A stretch of DNA of 64,000 nucleotides. Origin: JAFLCL01 sp039809495 (lineage in GTDB: Bacteria > Myxococcota_A > Polyangia > Polyangiales > Sandaracinaceae). The position numbers and the translations under genes are program-made. Positions 16,708 through 25,450 of this stretch are shown here, piece after piece. How positions within the stretch are numbered: the first letter of the stretch is position 1; each line of letters opens with the position of its first letter. The notes under the pieces are model-generated. The model did no database searches and was not told the DNA's origin. It saw only the letters and a program-made list of their open reading frames with translations. The stretch spans positions 62,001 to 126,000 of the forward strand of contig JBDHVC010000003.1 of the NCBI GenBank assembly GCA_039809495.1. The letters run 5' to 3'.

Positions 16708-19046
16708 CGCGCTGGGTGCTCATCACGGGCGGGGTCGCGTCGGGGCTCGGAAAGGGCTGCCTCGCAGCCACGCTCGCGCGGGCGCTGGGACGCGCGCACG
16801 ACAGGGTCGCCTACCGCAAGATCGAGCCGTGCCTTCAGGGCGAGCTCGGCCCGCTGCCGAACGACGCGTTCGGAGAGGTCGTCGCGGCCCCCGAGGGCGG
16901 CTGGTGGGACGCCGACACGGCGCGCGTCGCGTTCTTCGTCGGCGCGGGCGCCGACGTCAGCGACCAGTCGCTCGGGCACGTGCTCGCGCACGCGGGTCGC
17001 TCGGCCGGCGACCTCGAACCGGCGCCGCGCCTCCTGGATCGAGCGTCTGCCGGGCTCGTCCTTGGCGTCGAGGACGGGCGGCCGCTCGTCGTCGAGGTCG
17101 GCGGCACGGCCGGCGAGCTCGAGCACCGCGTCGTCGTCGAGGCGCTCATCAACCGCCTGGGACCCCCGACCCTCCACCTCCACGTGACGGCGTGGGCGAC
17201 GGTCGGGGGACGCACGTCGACCAAGCCTGCCGAGGTCTCCCTCCGCGCGCTCCCGCTCCCGCCCGACGCGATCTTCGTGAGGCACGCCGACGGGACGACC
17301 GCGTCGGGCCGCCTCCGCGACGCCATCGTGGTGGCCGATGACGAGTGGCCGGAGCGTGCCTGGCACCACGCCCTCGGACACATCCCCGGACTGCTCGGCC
17401 GACGGATGGATCTCTCGTGCGAACCGGACGCGCTCTTCGAGGCCGTCCACACAGAGCCGGTGCCAGTACGCCTCGTGACCGACGTCTCGCACCCCGACGC
17501 CTATGCATCGCTGGCGACGCGGCTCCGCACGTGGTCGCGCGGTCGGATCGTCCTCCTCGATCACGACGACGTGACGCCGGCGGCAGGAGAGGTCCGCATC
17601 GGCGAGCGCCCGCCACCATCGAGCAATGCGGCCGTGCGCCTCGACATCGTGCCGGTGGAGATGGGGGCTGCCCCGCGAGACCGGGCGGCGCGTCCCGACT
17701 GGCACGGCAGCGCGGACGCGCCCACCGGCGCGGTCCACGACTTCGTCCGCTCCGTGCTCGAGGTCCGCGAGGCGCCACCGCTCGTGCAGGGCTACGGCGC
17801 CGATGCGTTCGCCGAGACCTACTGCTCCCGTTCCGTCGCGGGCTCGCTCCGCGACCACGCGGTCGTCGACCCGATCATCGAGCGCGCGCTCCCGGTCGGG
17901 GCACGCCTCGCCCACTCGCGCGTGCTCGACCTCGGGTGCGGGTGGGGCCGGTGGGCGCAGCGCCTCACCGCGCGAGGGGCGACGGTCGTGGGCGTCGAGC
18001 CGTCCGAGGCGATGGCGGCACGCGCCCGCGAGCTCCAGCTCGAGCGCTTCGAGCTCCACGTCGGCTCGGCGCTCGATGCGCCGCTCGCCGGCTCCTTCGA
18101 CGTGATCCTGGCGTCCATGTCGCTCGACCACGAGCCGGCGCTGGAGGCGGCGGTGCGTCGTATCAGCCGCCTCCTCGCCCCGCGTGGTCGGCTCATCGCC
18201 TCGACCGAGCACCCGCTCCGTACCGCCACGATGCGTGGCGGTCGGTGGACCGCGGACCGTTCGGCTCGCGTCCGCGACTACCTCCGGCCGGGCCCGCGTG
18301 ACCACGCATGGTTCGGTCGGGGCGAGCGCGTCCGCGTCCATCACCGGACTGTCGAGGAGTGGGTGTCGGCGCTGAGCCGCGCAGGACTTCGCGTCGTCTC
18401 GATCCACGAGCCCGGCGACGCCTCGACGGACGCGGGCGTTCCGCGGTTCTGGACGCTCGTGGCCGAGCGGCCGGGCCCCGCGCCGGCGCTGGTCACGATC
18501 GACGGCACCGCGGGCAGCGGCAAGACGACCCTCGCGCGCAGGCTCGGCTCCACGCTCGGGTGGGGGATGCTCGACACGGGCGAGCTGCGGCGCGCGATGG
18601 TGCTGCGGAACGCGCGTGACCCCAGAAGGCGAGCGGCCGTCAGCACCGAGGCCGGGGAATGGCGAATCGACGGTGTCGCAATCTCCGCCTCCGAGCTCCG
18701 TGAGGCACCGCTCGCCGACCCGACGCTCGCCCCGGAGACCGGCGAGGAGGACGCCTTCATCGCCGCCGCGCTCATGCGCCCGTGCGTGATCGTGGGGCGA
18801 AGCCTCGGCCGCTACTACGACGCCGCAGCGCGCGCCTACGTCGATGCGCCGCCCGAAGTTCGCGCTGCTCGGCACGGCGTGCCGGCCACGGAGCTCCTCG
18901 CCCGCGACGCTCGGGATCGAGCGAGCGGACGTCTTCTTCCTCCCGACGTCGACGCGATGGTGCTCGACGGTACCGCTCCGCTGGACGAGCTGGTCCACGA
19001 CCTCGCGCAGCGGGTCCTCGACCTCGGTGTCGTCCGCCGGACCTGA
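16704..19046 (+). CDS. Fusion: CTP synthase synthetase domain, SAM methyltransferase, cytidylate kinase
   Basis: 780 residues, three enzymes in one chain. (1) About 1-250: CTP synthase amidoligase domain, with P-loop GGVASGLGKG (9-18), KIEP (39-42), EVGGTAGELE (131-140) and TSTKPAE (171-177). About 254-300 resembles only the first strand and helix of the CTP synthase glutaminase domain; the catalytic Cys/His/Glu part is missing. (2) About 395-515: class I methyltransferase, motif I VLDLGCGWGRWA (407-418). (3) About 596-775: cytidylate kinase, P-loop GTAGSGKTT (601-609), then GMLDTGELRRA (621-631) as in Cmk. All three act on or near pyrimidine nucleotides, pointing to a modified cytidine nucleotide. 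Coupled to the SIS gene by a GTGA overlap. The combination is unknown to me. Confidence 0.9.
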   Translation: MTRWVLITGGVASGLGKGCLAATLARALGRAHDRVAYRKIEPCLQGELGPLPNDAFGEVVAAPEGGWWDADTARVAFFVGAGADVSDQSLGHVLAHAGRSAGDLEPAPRLLDRASAGLVLGVEDGRPLVVEVGGTAGELEHRVVVEALINRLGPPTLHLHVTAWATVGGRTSTKPAEVSLRALPLPPDAIFVRHADGTTASGRLRDAIVVADDEWPERAWHHALGHIPGLLGRRMDLSCEPDALFEAVHTEPVPVRLVTDVSHPDAYASLATRLRTWSRGRIVLLDHDDVTPAAGEVRIGERPPPSSNAAVRLDIVPVEMGAAPRDRAARPDWHGSADAPTGAVHDFVRSVLEVREAPPLVQGYGADAFAETYCSRSVAGSLRDHAVVDPIIERALPVGARLAHSRVLDLGCGWGRWAQRLTARGATVVGVEPSEAMAARARELQLERFELHVGSALDAPLAGSFDVILASMSLDHEPALEAAVRRISRLLAPRGRLIASTEHPLRTATMRGGRWTADRSARVRDYLRPGPRDHAWFGRGERVRVHHRTVEEWVSALSRAGLRVVSIHEPGDASTDAGVPRFWTLVAERPGPAPALVTIDGTAGSGKTTLARRLGSTLGWGMLDTGELRRAMVLRNARDPRRRAAVSTEAGEWRIDGVAISASELREAPLADPTLAPETGEEDAFIAAALMRPCVIVGRSLGRYYDAAARAYVDAPPEVRAARHGVPATELLARDARDRASGRLLPPDVDAMVLDGTAPLDELVHDLAQRVLDLGVVRRT

Positions 19047-19099
19047 GCCGAAACACCCGCCTCGCCGGACGGGACCGCGGACGAAGAAAGGAGCCGCCC

Positions 19100-22000
19100 G
19101 TGCAGATCAAGAAGCTGGCAGACGACCTAGGCGTGCAGGTCACGCTCGTGAAGAACTTCCTGAGGTCCCATCCGCTGGGGAAGGGTCGGACCTTCGCTGG
19201 GGCCGAGGAGTCGGTGGACCGTGACCAGGAGCGCGCCGTGCGGGATGCGCACACGGCCGGCCTCCTCAAGCGCAACCGTGGCGCGACGACCGACATCGAT
19301 CTCGACGAGCAGACGCCGGATCCCGAGGTCGACGCTGCCGATCTGGAGGGGCTGAAGGCGGCGGTCGTCGCGCGATGGCCACTCCTCGCCCGCGGCGAGG
19401 AGGCGCACGCGATCTTCGCGCACGAGGACGTCCTCCGCTGGCTGCTGGACCCCACGACGCCCGTCGAGCAGCGCAAGATCTTCACGCGCCGCGTCCAGGA
19501 GCTCATGGCGCACGGTGTCGCCACCCGGATGAAGACCGTCAGAGGCAAGAACGCGGGCTGGCTGCGGACCCCGCTCGGAGGCAACAGCGGCAACCAGTAC
19601 TACCTGTGGCTCACGAGCCAGGGCGACCCAGTCCGCGGGCAGGAGGACGCCACGCGCACTCTCCACGAGAGCGCACCTCGGCGCTCACGCTTCCTGCGAC
19701 TCGCGCGACATCACGAAGAGACGGGTGACGTGCTCGACGTCGGTCGACCGAGCGACTACGCCCGCCTTCATGCGCACAAGGCGCTCGAAGGGAACGACGA
19801 TGGCCTCGTCGAGCCGCTCGTCCAGGCGCAGAGGGCCGCGGTCGACGACCAGAACCGCGTGCGCATCCTCGTCGGCCGACCGGGAGCCGGGAAGACGACC
19901 GCGCTCCAGGCCGCCGCCTCCACGCTGGAGGGACGCGCCCTCTACGTGACGTGGAGCCCGGCGCTCGCCGCGCGGGCCAAGGAGTGGTTCGCGGCGTTCG
20001 GTCCCGCGGCGCTGGAGGTCGAGGTCTGGACGTTCCGCGAGCTCCTCGCCCGCGTCGATCCGTCGCGACCGCTGCCCACCGAGCTCTCGCTGCCGGCGGC
20101 CGTCGAGGAGCTCCGGCGGCACGCCGAGCCGATCCTGCCCCCTGGCCCTTGGCGTCACCGGAGCGAGCTTCGATCGGAGGAGCTCTATGCGGAGCTGCAC
20201 GCGCACCTCATCGGCGCCGCGATGCCCGTCGCGTTCGCCGGCAGGCGCGCGTGCGGGGTGCCGACGCTGTCGGAGGCCGACTACCGGTCGCTCCGCGAGG
20301 CGATCGGGCCGAAGGCGATCGAGGGCGCGCTCCTCGTGCTCCGGAAGCTCCCGCCCGACGTGGTGCGTCGCCTCTTCGCGGCGCCGGTCGCGGCGTTCGA
20401 GCGAGCGCGGGGGCTCCAGGACGGAAGCACCGTCCTCGACGCACGCTTCTCCTTCGACTGGGTGCTCGTGGACGAGGTCCAGGATCTGACGCTCGCCGAG
20501 CAGTGGCTCCTCGTCGATGTTGCGGCCCGAAGCGGCAAGACCCGCGGAGTCATCCCGGGCATGGTGGTCGCGGGCGACGAGGCGCAGACCGTCCGCCCGA
20601 CGGCGTTCCAGTTCGGCCCGCTCTCGAACATGATCGAGCGGCGCCTCGGCGCTCGCTCCGAGAAGAGCCGCCACGAGCTCGCGCAGAACCTTCGCTCGCC
20701 CCAGGCCGTCGCCGAGGTGGTCGACCGCGCAGACGACGTCCTCTACGGGCTCCTCCCGCGTGTCGAGCGTCCGCGTGGTCGGCGCAGCGACAGCCCGGCC
20801 GACGTCACCACCGGCAAGGTGGCGACGGTGGTCGTGACCGGGGACGACGAGCTCAGGCGCGTCCTCGAGACGTTCAAGGAGCTCGCGGGCGACGCGGCCC
20901 TCGTCTACCCCGCGGCGCTCGCTCCGCCGCATCTGACGAACGCCGCCGCCGAGGTCGGCGTCACGCTGTGGACGAGCGAGACGATCAAGGGCCTCGAGTA
21001 CCGGACCGTCGGCGTGCTCGAGGTGCCGCGTGAGGTGGGCCGGATCGTCGAGCTCGCCGCGGCGACCAAGGACTCGGCGCTGTCGATCGAGCTCGCGCGG
21101 ACGTCCATCGACCGGCTGCTCGTGGCGCTCAGCCGCTCGACCGAGACCCTCGTGCTCCTCGGCTCGAGCTGGGGCGACGCCCCGGGCGCGGTCCAGCAGA
21201 TCCTCGACGACCCGAGCGACACCGCCGCGTCGACCGAGGGACACCTCGGGCGCGTCGACCTCGCCGACCTCCCCGGGCTCCTCGAGATCGACGCCGCCGA
21301 CGCGAACGCCCGCATCGAAGCGCAGGTCTCGAACAGCCAGCGCCTCCAGGACCTCGGCCAGTACGAGGACGCCGTGCGCGAGGCCGAGAACGCGCGCGGT
21401 CTGCTCGGCCCGGCCGGGCGCCCCGGCTCGGCGGGCAAGGAGCTGCGCCTGCGCACGCACCGCCGCTTCGCCGTTGCCAGCGTCGCTCACACCCTCGCCG
21501 GTGGCCCCGTCGAACGGCTGCGAGCGGCCTCGCGTTCGTTCCGATCGTCCGAGGCGCCCCGCACGGCGACGCTCATCACGGCGCTCGCCGGCGCGATGGA
21601 CGGGACGCGAGATGACGCAGACACCTGGAAGCGGGCCCTCGACGTGGCGCAGGGTCTCTCGCACCTCGCCGAGGAGGAGCCGTCGCTCGTCAGCCTGGTG
21701 GTCGAGAAGCTGCGCGCGAGGATCGACTCCTTGGACGCGCGCCACATACCGCGCACGCCGGCCGGCCGCCGGGCGCTCGTCGACGCGCTGGATCTGCTCG
21801 CGAAGGACGCCCCGAGCGATCGCGACTGGTTCCGCGACGCGCACCAGCGCGTGCTCGTCATCGTTCTGCGGCACGTGCTCGTCAAGACCGACAAGCCAGG
21901 CCGCGACGAGTACGCGGCGCTGCGGGCCGGGCTCGTCGACGCCGTTCAGCTCGCGACGCTTGACGCCGAGCACGCCGAGGCGAACGCCGATCTTGCCGGC

Positions 22001-22264
22001 GCCACGCGGCGGTGGGAGGACGCCGGCCGCTTCGACCATGCGCTGCGCTGCGCGCGCAAGATCCCCGACTTCGACGTGGCAGCGCGGCTGGCGACCGCCA
22101 CGAGCTCGCCGGACGCGCCGATGCTCGCGTGGGCGCGCGAGGTGGCGACGCTCCTCGCCGCGCGCCCCGTGAGCGGATCGCTCACCGGGGATGAAAGAGC
22201 CGCGCTTTGGGTGGCGCTCGAGAACACGGCTGACGTTGGGCGCGTTCTCAAGAGAGCACGGTGA
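19100..22264 (+). CDS. UvrD/Rep-like SF1 helicase with novel N-terminal region
   Basis: 1054 residues from a GTG preceded by GAAAGGAG. Residues 1-30 resemble the small IF2-N-like helical module. About 95-215 is a conserved module ending in FLRLARHHEETGDVL, reminiscent of a RelE-like fold seen before other defence helicases (from memory, tentative). The helicase has Walker A GRPGAGKT (259-266), DEVQDLT (458-464), GDEAQT (492-497) and a UvrD C-terminal part ending around ALSRSTETLVLLG. The last 300 residues are helical repeats of unknown role. It lies 53 bases after the fusion gene, on the same strand, and converges with the membrane-protein operon at 22277. Confidence 0.85.
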   Translation: MQIKKLADDLGVQVTLVKNFLRSHPLGKGRTFAGAEESVDRDQERAVRDAHTAGLLKRNRGATTDIDLDEQTPDPEVDAADLEGLKAAVVARWPLLARGEEAHAIFAHEDVLRWLLDPTTPVEQRKIFTRRVQELMAHGVATRMKTVRGKNAGWLRTPLGGNSGNQYYLWLTSQGDPVRGQEDATRTLHESAPRRSRFLRLARHHEETGDVLDVGRPSDYARLHAHKALEGNDDGLVEPLVQAQRAAVDDQNRVRILVGRPGAGKTTALQAAASTLEGRALYVTWSPALAARAKEWFAAFGPAALEVEVWTFRELLARVDPSRPLPTELSLPAAVEELRRHAEPILPPGPWRHRSELRSEELYAELHAHLIGAAMPVAFAGRRACGVPTLSEADYRSLREAIGPKAIEGALLVLRKLPPDVVRRLFAAPVAAFERARGLQDGSTVLDARFSFDWVLVDEVQDLTLAEQWLLVDVAARSGKTRGVIPGMVVAGDEAQTVRPTAFQFGPLSNMIERRLGARSEKSRHELAQNLRSPQAVAEVVDRADDVLYGLLPRVERPRGRRSDSPADVTTGKVATVVVTGDDELRRVLETFKELAGDAALVYPAALAPPHLTNAAAEVGVTLWTSETIKGLEYRTVGVLEVPREVGRIVELAAATKDSALSIELARTSIDRLLVALSRSTETLVLLGSSWGDAPGAVQQILDDPSDTAASTEGHLGRVDLADLPGLLEIDAADANARIEAQVSNSQRLQDLGQYEDAVREAENARGLLGPAGRPGSAGKELRLRTHRRFAVASVAHTLAGGPVERLRAASRSFRSSEAPRTATLITALAGAMDGTRDDADTWKRALDVAQGLSHLAEEEPSLVSLVVEKLRARIDSLDARHIPRTPAGRRALVDALDLLAKDAPSDRDWFRDAHQRVLVIVLRHVLVKTDKPGRDEYAALRAGLVDAVQLATLDAEHAEANADLAGATRRWEDAGRFDHALRCARKIPDFDVAARLATATSSPDAPMLAWAREVATLLAARPVSGSLTGDERAALWVALENTADVGRVLKRAR

Positions 22265-22276
22265 ACCCGACCGCGC

Positions 22277-22585
22277 TCAGTTCCCGAGCATCTCGTAGAA
22301 CGAGCGCGCTGAGTCCGTGTCCCACGGCCAGTACCCGAACCGCCTCCGGAACTCCTCAATCCGCTCCCGTGGTTCTGTCGCGCTCGCCGCCTGCTCGCCG
22401 CGGAGCTGCGCGCGATGCGTGCGCTCGACGGACAGGAGGACCGACCGCGCCTCGATCTCCGCGGCGTCACGCGTCGGGGGAAGAGCCGCGAGCAGCTTCT
22501 GGAGACGGTCGTCGTCGAGGTATAGGTCGGGTGTGTCGTCGGGGTGATAGCTCGGGTCGCGGTCTGGATCGTAGGGCCTCGCCAT
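22277..22585 (-). CDS. Small hypothetical protein, 102 aa
   Basis: Acidic, Asp/Pro-rich N-terminus (ARPYDPDRDPSYHPDD) followed by a helical, Arg/Glu-rich body. No family recognised. The ATG is 1 base after the stop of the coiled-coil membrane protein gene, so it is the last gene of a four-gene operon read leftwards (24945 to 22277). Its 3' end is 12 bases from the convergent helicase gene. Confidence 0.7.
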   Translation of the reverse strand: MARPYDPDRDPSYHPDDTPDLYLDDDRLQKLLAALPPTRDAAEIEARSVLLSVERTHRAQLRGEQAASATEPRERIEEFRRRFGYWPWDTDSARSFYEMLGN

Positions 22586-22586
22586 C

Positions 22587-23159
22587 TCAGGCCGCCTCTC
22601 TGTGGAGCCGGTCCTCGACACGACGTTGCTGGCTCGACAGCTCCGCGATCTCGCCCTCGAGCACCGCGGCGCGCTCGGCCTGCTCCCGCGCGACCGCCTC
22701 GAACCGCGCGCGCTCGACCTCGAGTTCAGTGACCCGAATGCCGAACGTCGCTACCTTCGCCTCAGACTCGGCGAGCTGCTCTCGCATCGCGACGGTCTCA
22801 GCGTTGAGCTTGCCGAGCCTGAGCTGGAGGAGCGCGACGATCTTGGCCCAGAAGCGGCTGTTCTGCTCGATGCGGCGCTCGAGGGCATCGATGAGAGCAC
22901 GCGTCTCGATCTGCTCCGCGAGGAGCCTCGCGATCTCGGCGTCGCGCGCGGCCAGCTTCGACTGGAGCTCGGCGATCTCGCGCTGCCGGTCGGCGAGCTT
23001 GCTCTGGAGGGCCAAGATGTGCTTTTGCAGCCGGTGGATCTGGTCCTGGAGCAGCTTCACGGCCTTCTGCTTGTCGTCCTTCAAGTACACGGCCGTGCCG
23101 GCGCCGCCGAGCAGCGCCGCGACCGCAGAGCAGATGAGCGTGAGGGTCACAGGCTCCAT
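22587..23159 (-). CDS. Membrane-anchored coiled-coil protein, 190 aa
   Basis: One N-terminal membrane helix (about 5-26, VTLTLICSAVAALLGGAGTAVYL), then a long predicted coiled coil (about 30-185) with clear heptads, for example LADRQREIAELQSKLAARD. No enzymatic motif. It overlaps the upstream gene (ends 23147) by 13 bases, so translation is coupled. It may form a rod or spacer attached to the membrane in complex with the neighbouring polytopic protein. Confidence 0.8.
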   Translation of the reverse strand: MEPVTLTLICSAVAALLGGAGTAVYLKDDKQKAVKLLQDQIHRLQKHILALQSKLADRQREIAELQSKLAARDAEIARLLAEQIETRALIDALERRIEQNSRFWAKIVALLQLRLGKLNAETVAMREQLAESEAKVATFGIRVTELEVERARFEAVAREQAERAAVLEGEIAELSSQQRRVEDRLHREAA

Positions 23160-24439
23160 GGATCTCTCCGTTCGATCATTGCGGCGCAGGTGACGACGAC
23201 CTGGCGGAGGAGCATGTCATCCGACTCGATCGTCTCCCAGGTCGCGATTCGATCGGACCACCTATCGTCGCCCGGCGGGGTGCCCTGACGCAGCAACGCG
23301 GCGTCGCCTCGGAGCGCGAGGAGCGAGTGCTCCAAGGAGGTCAGCTGCGCCGCGCGCACCCGGAGCTCCGACTGTGTCTCGCCCACAGCGTCCATCGCAT
23401 CATCGATCTGACGCTCGCCGGAGGCGAGGGCTTCGTCGCGCGCATCGAGCGACTTCTCGATGCTGCGCATCATCCACACCAGCCGACCACCGTAGTAGAG
23501 GAGCGGAGGGATCGCGGGCCATTGGAACGACGTCGCGGGCGGCGGGACGAGCAGGCCGCAGAGGATTGCAACGAGGTTGGCGCCCGCCATCAGCGAGAAG
23601 GCGCGATAGTTGGCGCGCACGACGACGCGGGAGAGGTCGCCCTCGGTGCCCCACAGGTAGGCGCCCATGATCACGTTCGCCGCGCCAACGCCGGCGAGGT
23701 CGCGCGCCTTGATGGAGCCGAGCGCCTGCAACGTCTCGCGCCCGGCCTTCGTCTTGATCAGCGGCTCCAGCATCTCGCGAAAGCAGCTGTGGCCCGGAAG
23801 CCCGAGGCCCTCCTTCGAAAACGAGTCCTGGAGGAGATGCCGGATCCAGTAGAAGAGGCGCCGGGCCATCGGCGGCAGGACGCCACCCTCGGGCAGATCC
23901 GTCAGGTACTCGTCCCACTGCACCTCGAACGGGTTCAGGAGATCGTGACCGTGCTTCCACCGGTGGCCGAATCCGCCCGCAAATCGGCTGCCCGGCACGT
24001 TGTCCACGATCTCACCGCCGTGACCGCCTCGGTTCCATGGGAGCTTTTGCCACTCGTCGTCGTGCCAGCTCGCGAACGTCTCGCGGAGGAACGCCGAGAG
24101 CCCAGCTCCCACTGCACCGGCCAGGAACATCATGGGCACGTCGAGCCCGCGCCATCGGGCGAACACGTCGTCGTCGATCGCCGGCAGTGGCGCGAGGCGC
24201 ACCTCGCGGAGCGAGCTCTCGATCGGCGAGAGATCGAAGCGCGGCAGGCTGAGCGGAGCGATGCCGTGCGCACGCAGCAGCCCGTCGAACGACCCGTCGG
24301 GGGGCGTGGCGAGTGGCTGGCGCCCCGAGTCCAACGCGTCCGTCAGCGCGTACATGTCGGTGATCTCACGCATGCGTTCCTCGTCCGCGAGGATTGCGTC
24401 GTGGATGCGACGAAGCCGTACGCGCTCGTCGTCGGTCAC
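23147..24439 (-). CDS. Polytopic membrane protein with His-rich motif, 430 aa
   Basis: Hydrophobic segments at about 102-118, 282-298 and 307-325. Between the first two is a soluble part with FGHRWKHGHDLLNPF (about 157-171), HLLQDSFSKEGLGLPGHS (about 201-218) and other conserved-looking His and Asp residues, which suggests a metal-binding site. The C-terminus (about 325-395) is a coiled coil. The GTG start overlaps the stop of the TerB-like gene (GTGA). No family recognised. Together with TerB and the coiled-coil protein it looks like a membrane-associated complex; function not known. Confidence 0.75.
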   Translation of the reverse strand: MTDDERVRLRRIHDAILADEERMREITDMYALTDALDSGRQPLATPPDGSFDGLLRAHGIAPLSLPRFDLSPIESSLREVRLAPLPAIDDDVFARWRGLDVPMMFLAGAVGAGLSAFLRETFASWHDDEWQKLPWNRGGHGGEIVDNVPGSRFAGGFGHRWKHGHDLLNPFEVQWDEYLTDLPEGGVLPPMARRLFYWIRHLLQDSFSKEGLGLPGHSCFREMLEPLIKTKAGRETLQALGSIKARDLAGVGAANVIMGAYLWGTEGDLSRVVVRANYRAFSLMAGANLVAILCGLLVPPPATSFQWPAIPPLLYYGGRLVWMMRSIEKSLDARDEALASGERQIDDAMDAVGETQSELRVRAAQLTSLEHSLLALRGDAALLRQGTPPGDDRWSDRIATWETIESDDMLLRQVVVTCAAMIERRDPWSL

Positions 24440-24945
24440 CGGCGGCTCCGCCAGGTGTCGATCGCGCGCCGCGCCGCGTCGTGCGTCAGCCCGAGCGCGC
24501 CAACGACCTTGCGCCCGCGCTCCGAGTCGAGGACGACGTTTTCGAGGTCGCCGAGGATGATGGAGAGGAACACCGTCTCGCGCAGATCGTCGATGACCAC
24601 ATCGACCACCGGCGGGGCGATCCCCAGGATGCCCGCGAGCCGCACGACCGTCTCGTGCTCGACTTCGGCGAGCTCGCCGTCCGCGAAGGCCGCGAGCACC
24701 AGGAGCCGGAGCACGTACTCCTCCGCCTCGGCGCTCATCGTCGGAGGTGCAGTTCCGTCGTGCGCGCCGATTTCGGAAGGCACGACGCCGAACTGATTCG
24801 CCAGCTCGGCGAGAAGCTGACGCTCCTGGGGAGCGATCACACCGTCGGCAGCGATCACTTCCCGGACGGCGCCGAGACACCACGCGGCCTGCGCATGCGT
24901 GAGCACGGGGATCTCGGACATCACGGAGACGGTGGCGCCGCTCAT
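24436..24945 (-). CDS. TerB-like domain protein, 169 aa
   Basis: The two TerB hairpins are visible: REVIAADGVIAPQERQLLAE (about 26-45) and the acidic AAFADGELAEVEHETVVRLA region (about 88-107). TerB domains bind divalent metal. It is the first gene of the leftward operon and overlaps the next by 4 bases. Start at 24945 is preferred; an in-frame Met at 24921 is possible, and the longer frame up to 25110 adds basic low-complexity sequence. Pairing of TerB with membrane proteins recalls the Ter-linked stress systems described in the literature. Confidence 0.75.
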   Translation of the reverse strand: MSGATVSVMSEIPVLTHAQAAWCLGAVREVIAADGVIAPQERQLLAELANQFGVVPSEIGAHDGTAPPTMSAEAEEYVLRLLVLAAFADGELAEVEHETVVRLAGILGIAPPVVDVVIDDLRETVFLSIILGDLENVVLDSERGRKVVGALGLTHDAARRAIDTWRSRR

Positions 24946-25139
24946 GTCGGTTCTCGTGGAAGCTGCCGCACAAACGTGCGCCCGACAAGAGCCTGGTGCC
25001 GGAGGTCTGTCATCGAGCCGTGCCGCGGTGAGACCCCGCATCGCGGCACGAAACGAGACGAACCACCTCGAGCGGAACACGGTCCAGCAAACGCGCTCGG
25101 CCGTCGTCACGCCGAACGTCGCGCACGGATGCCAAGATC

Positions 25140-25169
25140 CGCGAAAGGCGCGCCGGATCTCCTATCAGC
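25140..25169 (+). promoter_or_regulatory. Promoter-like motif, copy 1 (CGCGAAA-N10-ATCTCCTATCAGC)
   Basis: CGCGAAA at 25140-25146, then exactly 10 bases, then ATCTCCTATCAGC at 25157-25169. The same two blocks with the same spacing occur at 29808-29837. Each stands 55 to 62 bases before a very small single-span membrane-protein gene. GAAA to TATCAG spacing is 16 bases, as expected for -35 and -10 elements. It lies in the 285-base gap between the TerB gene and 25231; I see nothing else in that gap. Confidence 0.6.
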
Positions 25170-25230
25170 ACATGACGGACCACAGCGGTCCGCGGTGCGC
25201 ATCTCGCGCGCCGAGCTGATGGAGCTGGAC

Positions 25231-25377
25231 ATGAACGAGCTGAACAAGACCAACGAGACGCCGGGGTTCTTCGAGTCGATCGCGAAGGACGAGGGCGTGC
25301 AGCGATCGGTCGCGGGCGTGGCCGTCGCGATCGTCGTCGCCGCGGTCAAGCACGCCGTCTTCGGGACGTCGGACTGA
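25231..25377 (+). CDS. Small single-span membrane protein, 48 aa
   Basis: A short Asn/Glu-rich N-terminus is followed by SIAKDEGVQRSVAG and a hydrophobic helix (about 27-45, VAGVAVAIVVAAVKHAVFG). The ATG at 25231 has GGAG 7 bases upstream; an in-frame ATG at 25219 is also possible. It is preceded by the same promoter-like motif as the 35-residue membrane protein at 29892, which suggests shared control. Too short for family assignment. A holin-like, toxin-like or regulatory microprotein are all possible. Confidence 0.6.
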   Translation: MNELNKTNETPGFFESIAKDEGVQRSVAGVAVAIVVAAVKHAVFGTSD

Positions 25378-25393
25378 TCCATCCCCCGATGGC

Positions 25394-25432
25394 GAGGCGC
25401 CCCGGTTCCCGATGAAGGAGCCGGGGCGCCTC
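25394..25432 (+). terminator. Strong hairpin after the 48-aa gene
   Basis: Perfect 12-base arms (GAGGCGCCCCGG at 25394-25405 and its complement at 25421-25432) around a 15-base loop. No T-run follows, so it could be a terminator of the type common in GC-rich genomes or an RNA-processing site. An ATG in the loop (25412) opens the longest version of the next frame, which argues for the later start at 25451. Confidence 0.55.
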
Positions 25433-25450
25433 GTCGTGGAGGTCCACGAC

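Noticed and set aside
16958..17452. Minus-strand frames in the fusion gene
   Set aside because: They are shadows: the plus strand carries three consecutive, recognisable enzyme domains.
25412..25450. Earlier start for the gene at 25451
   Set aside because: That ATG lies inside a strong hairpin loop with no ribosome site; GGAGG fits the ATG at 25451.
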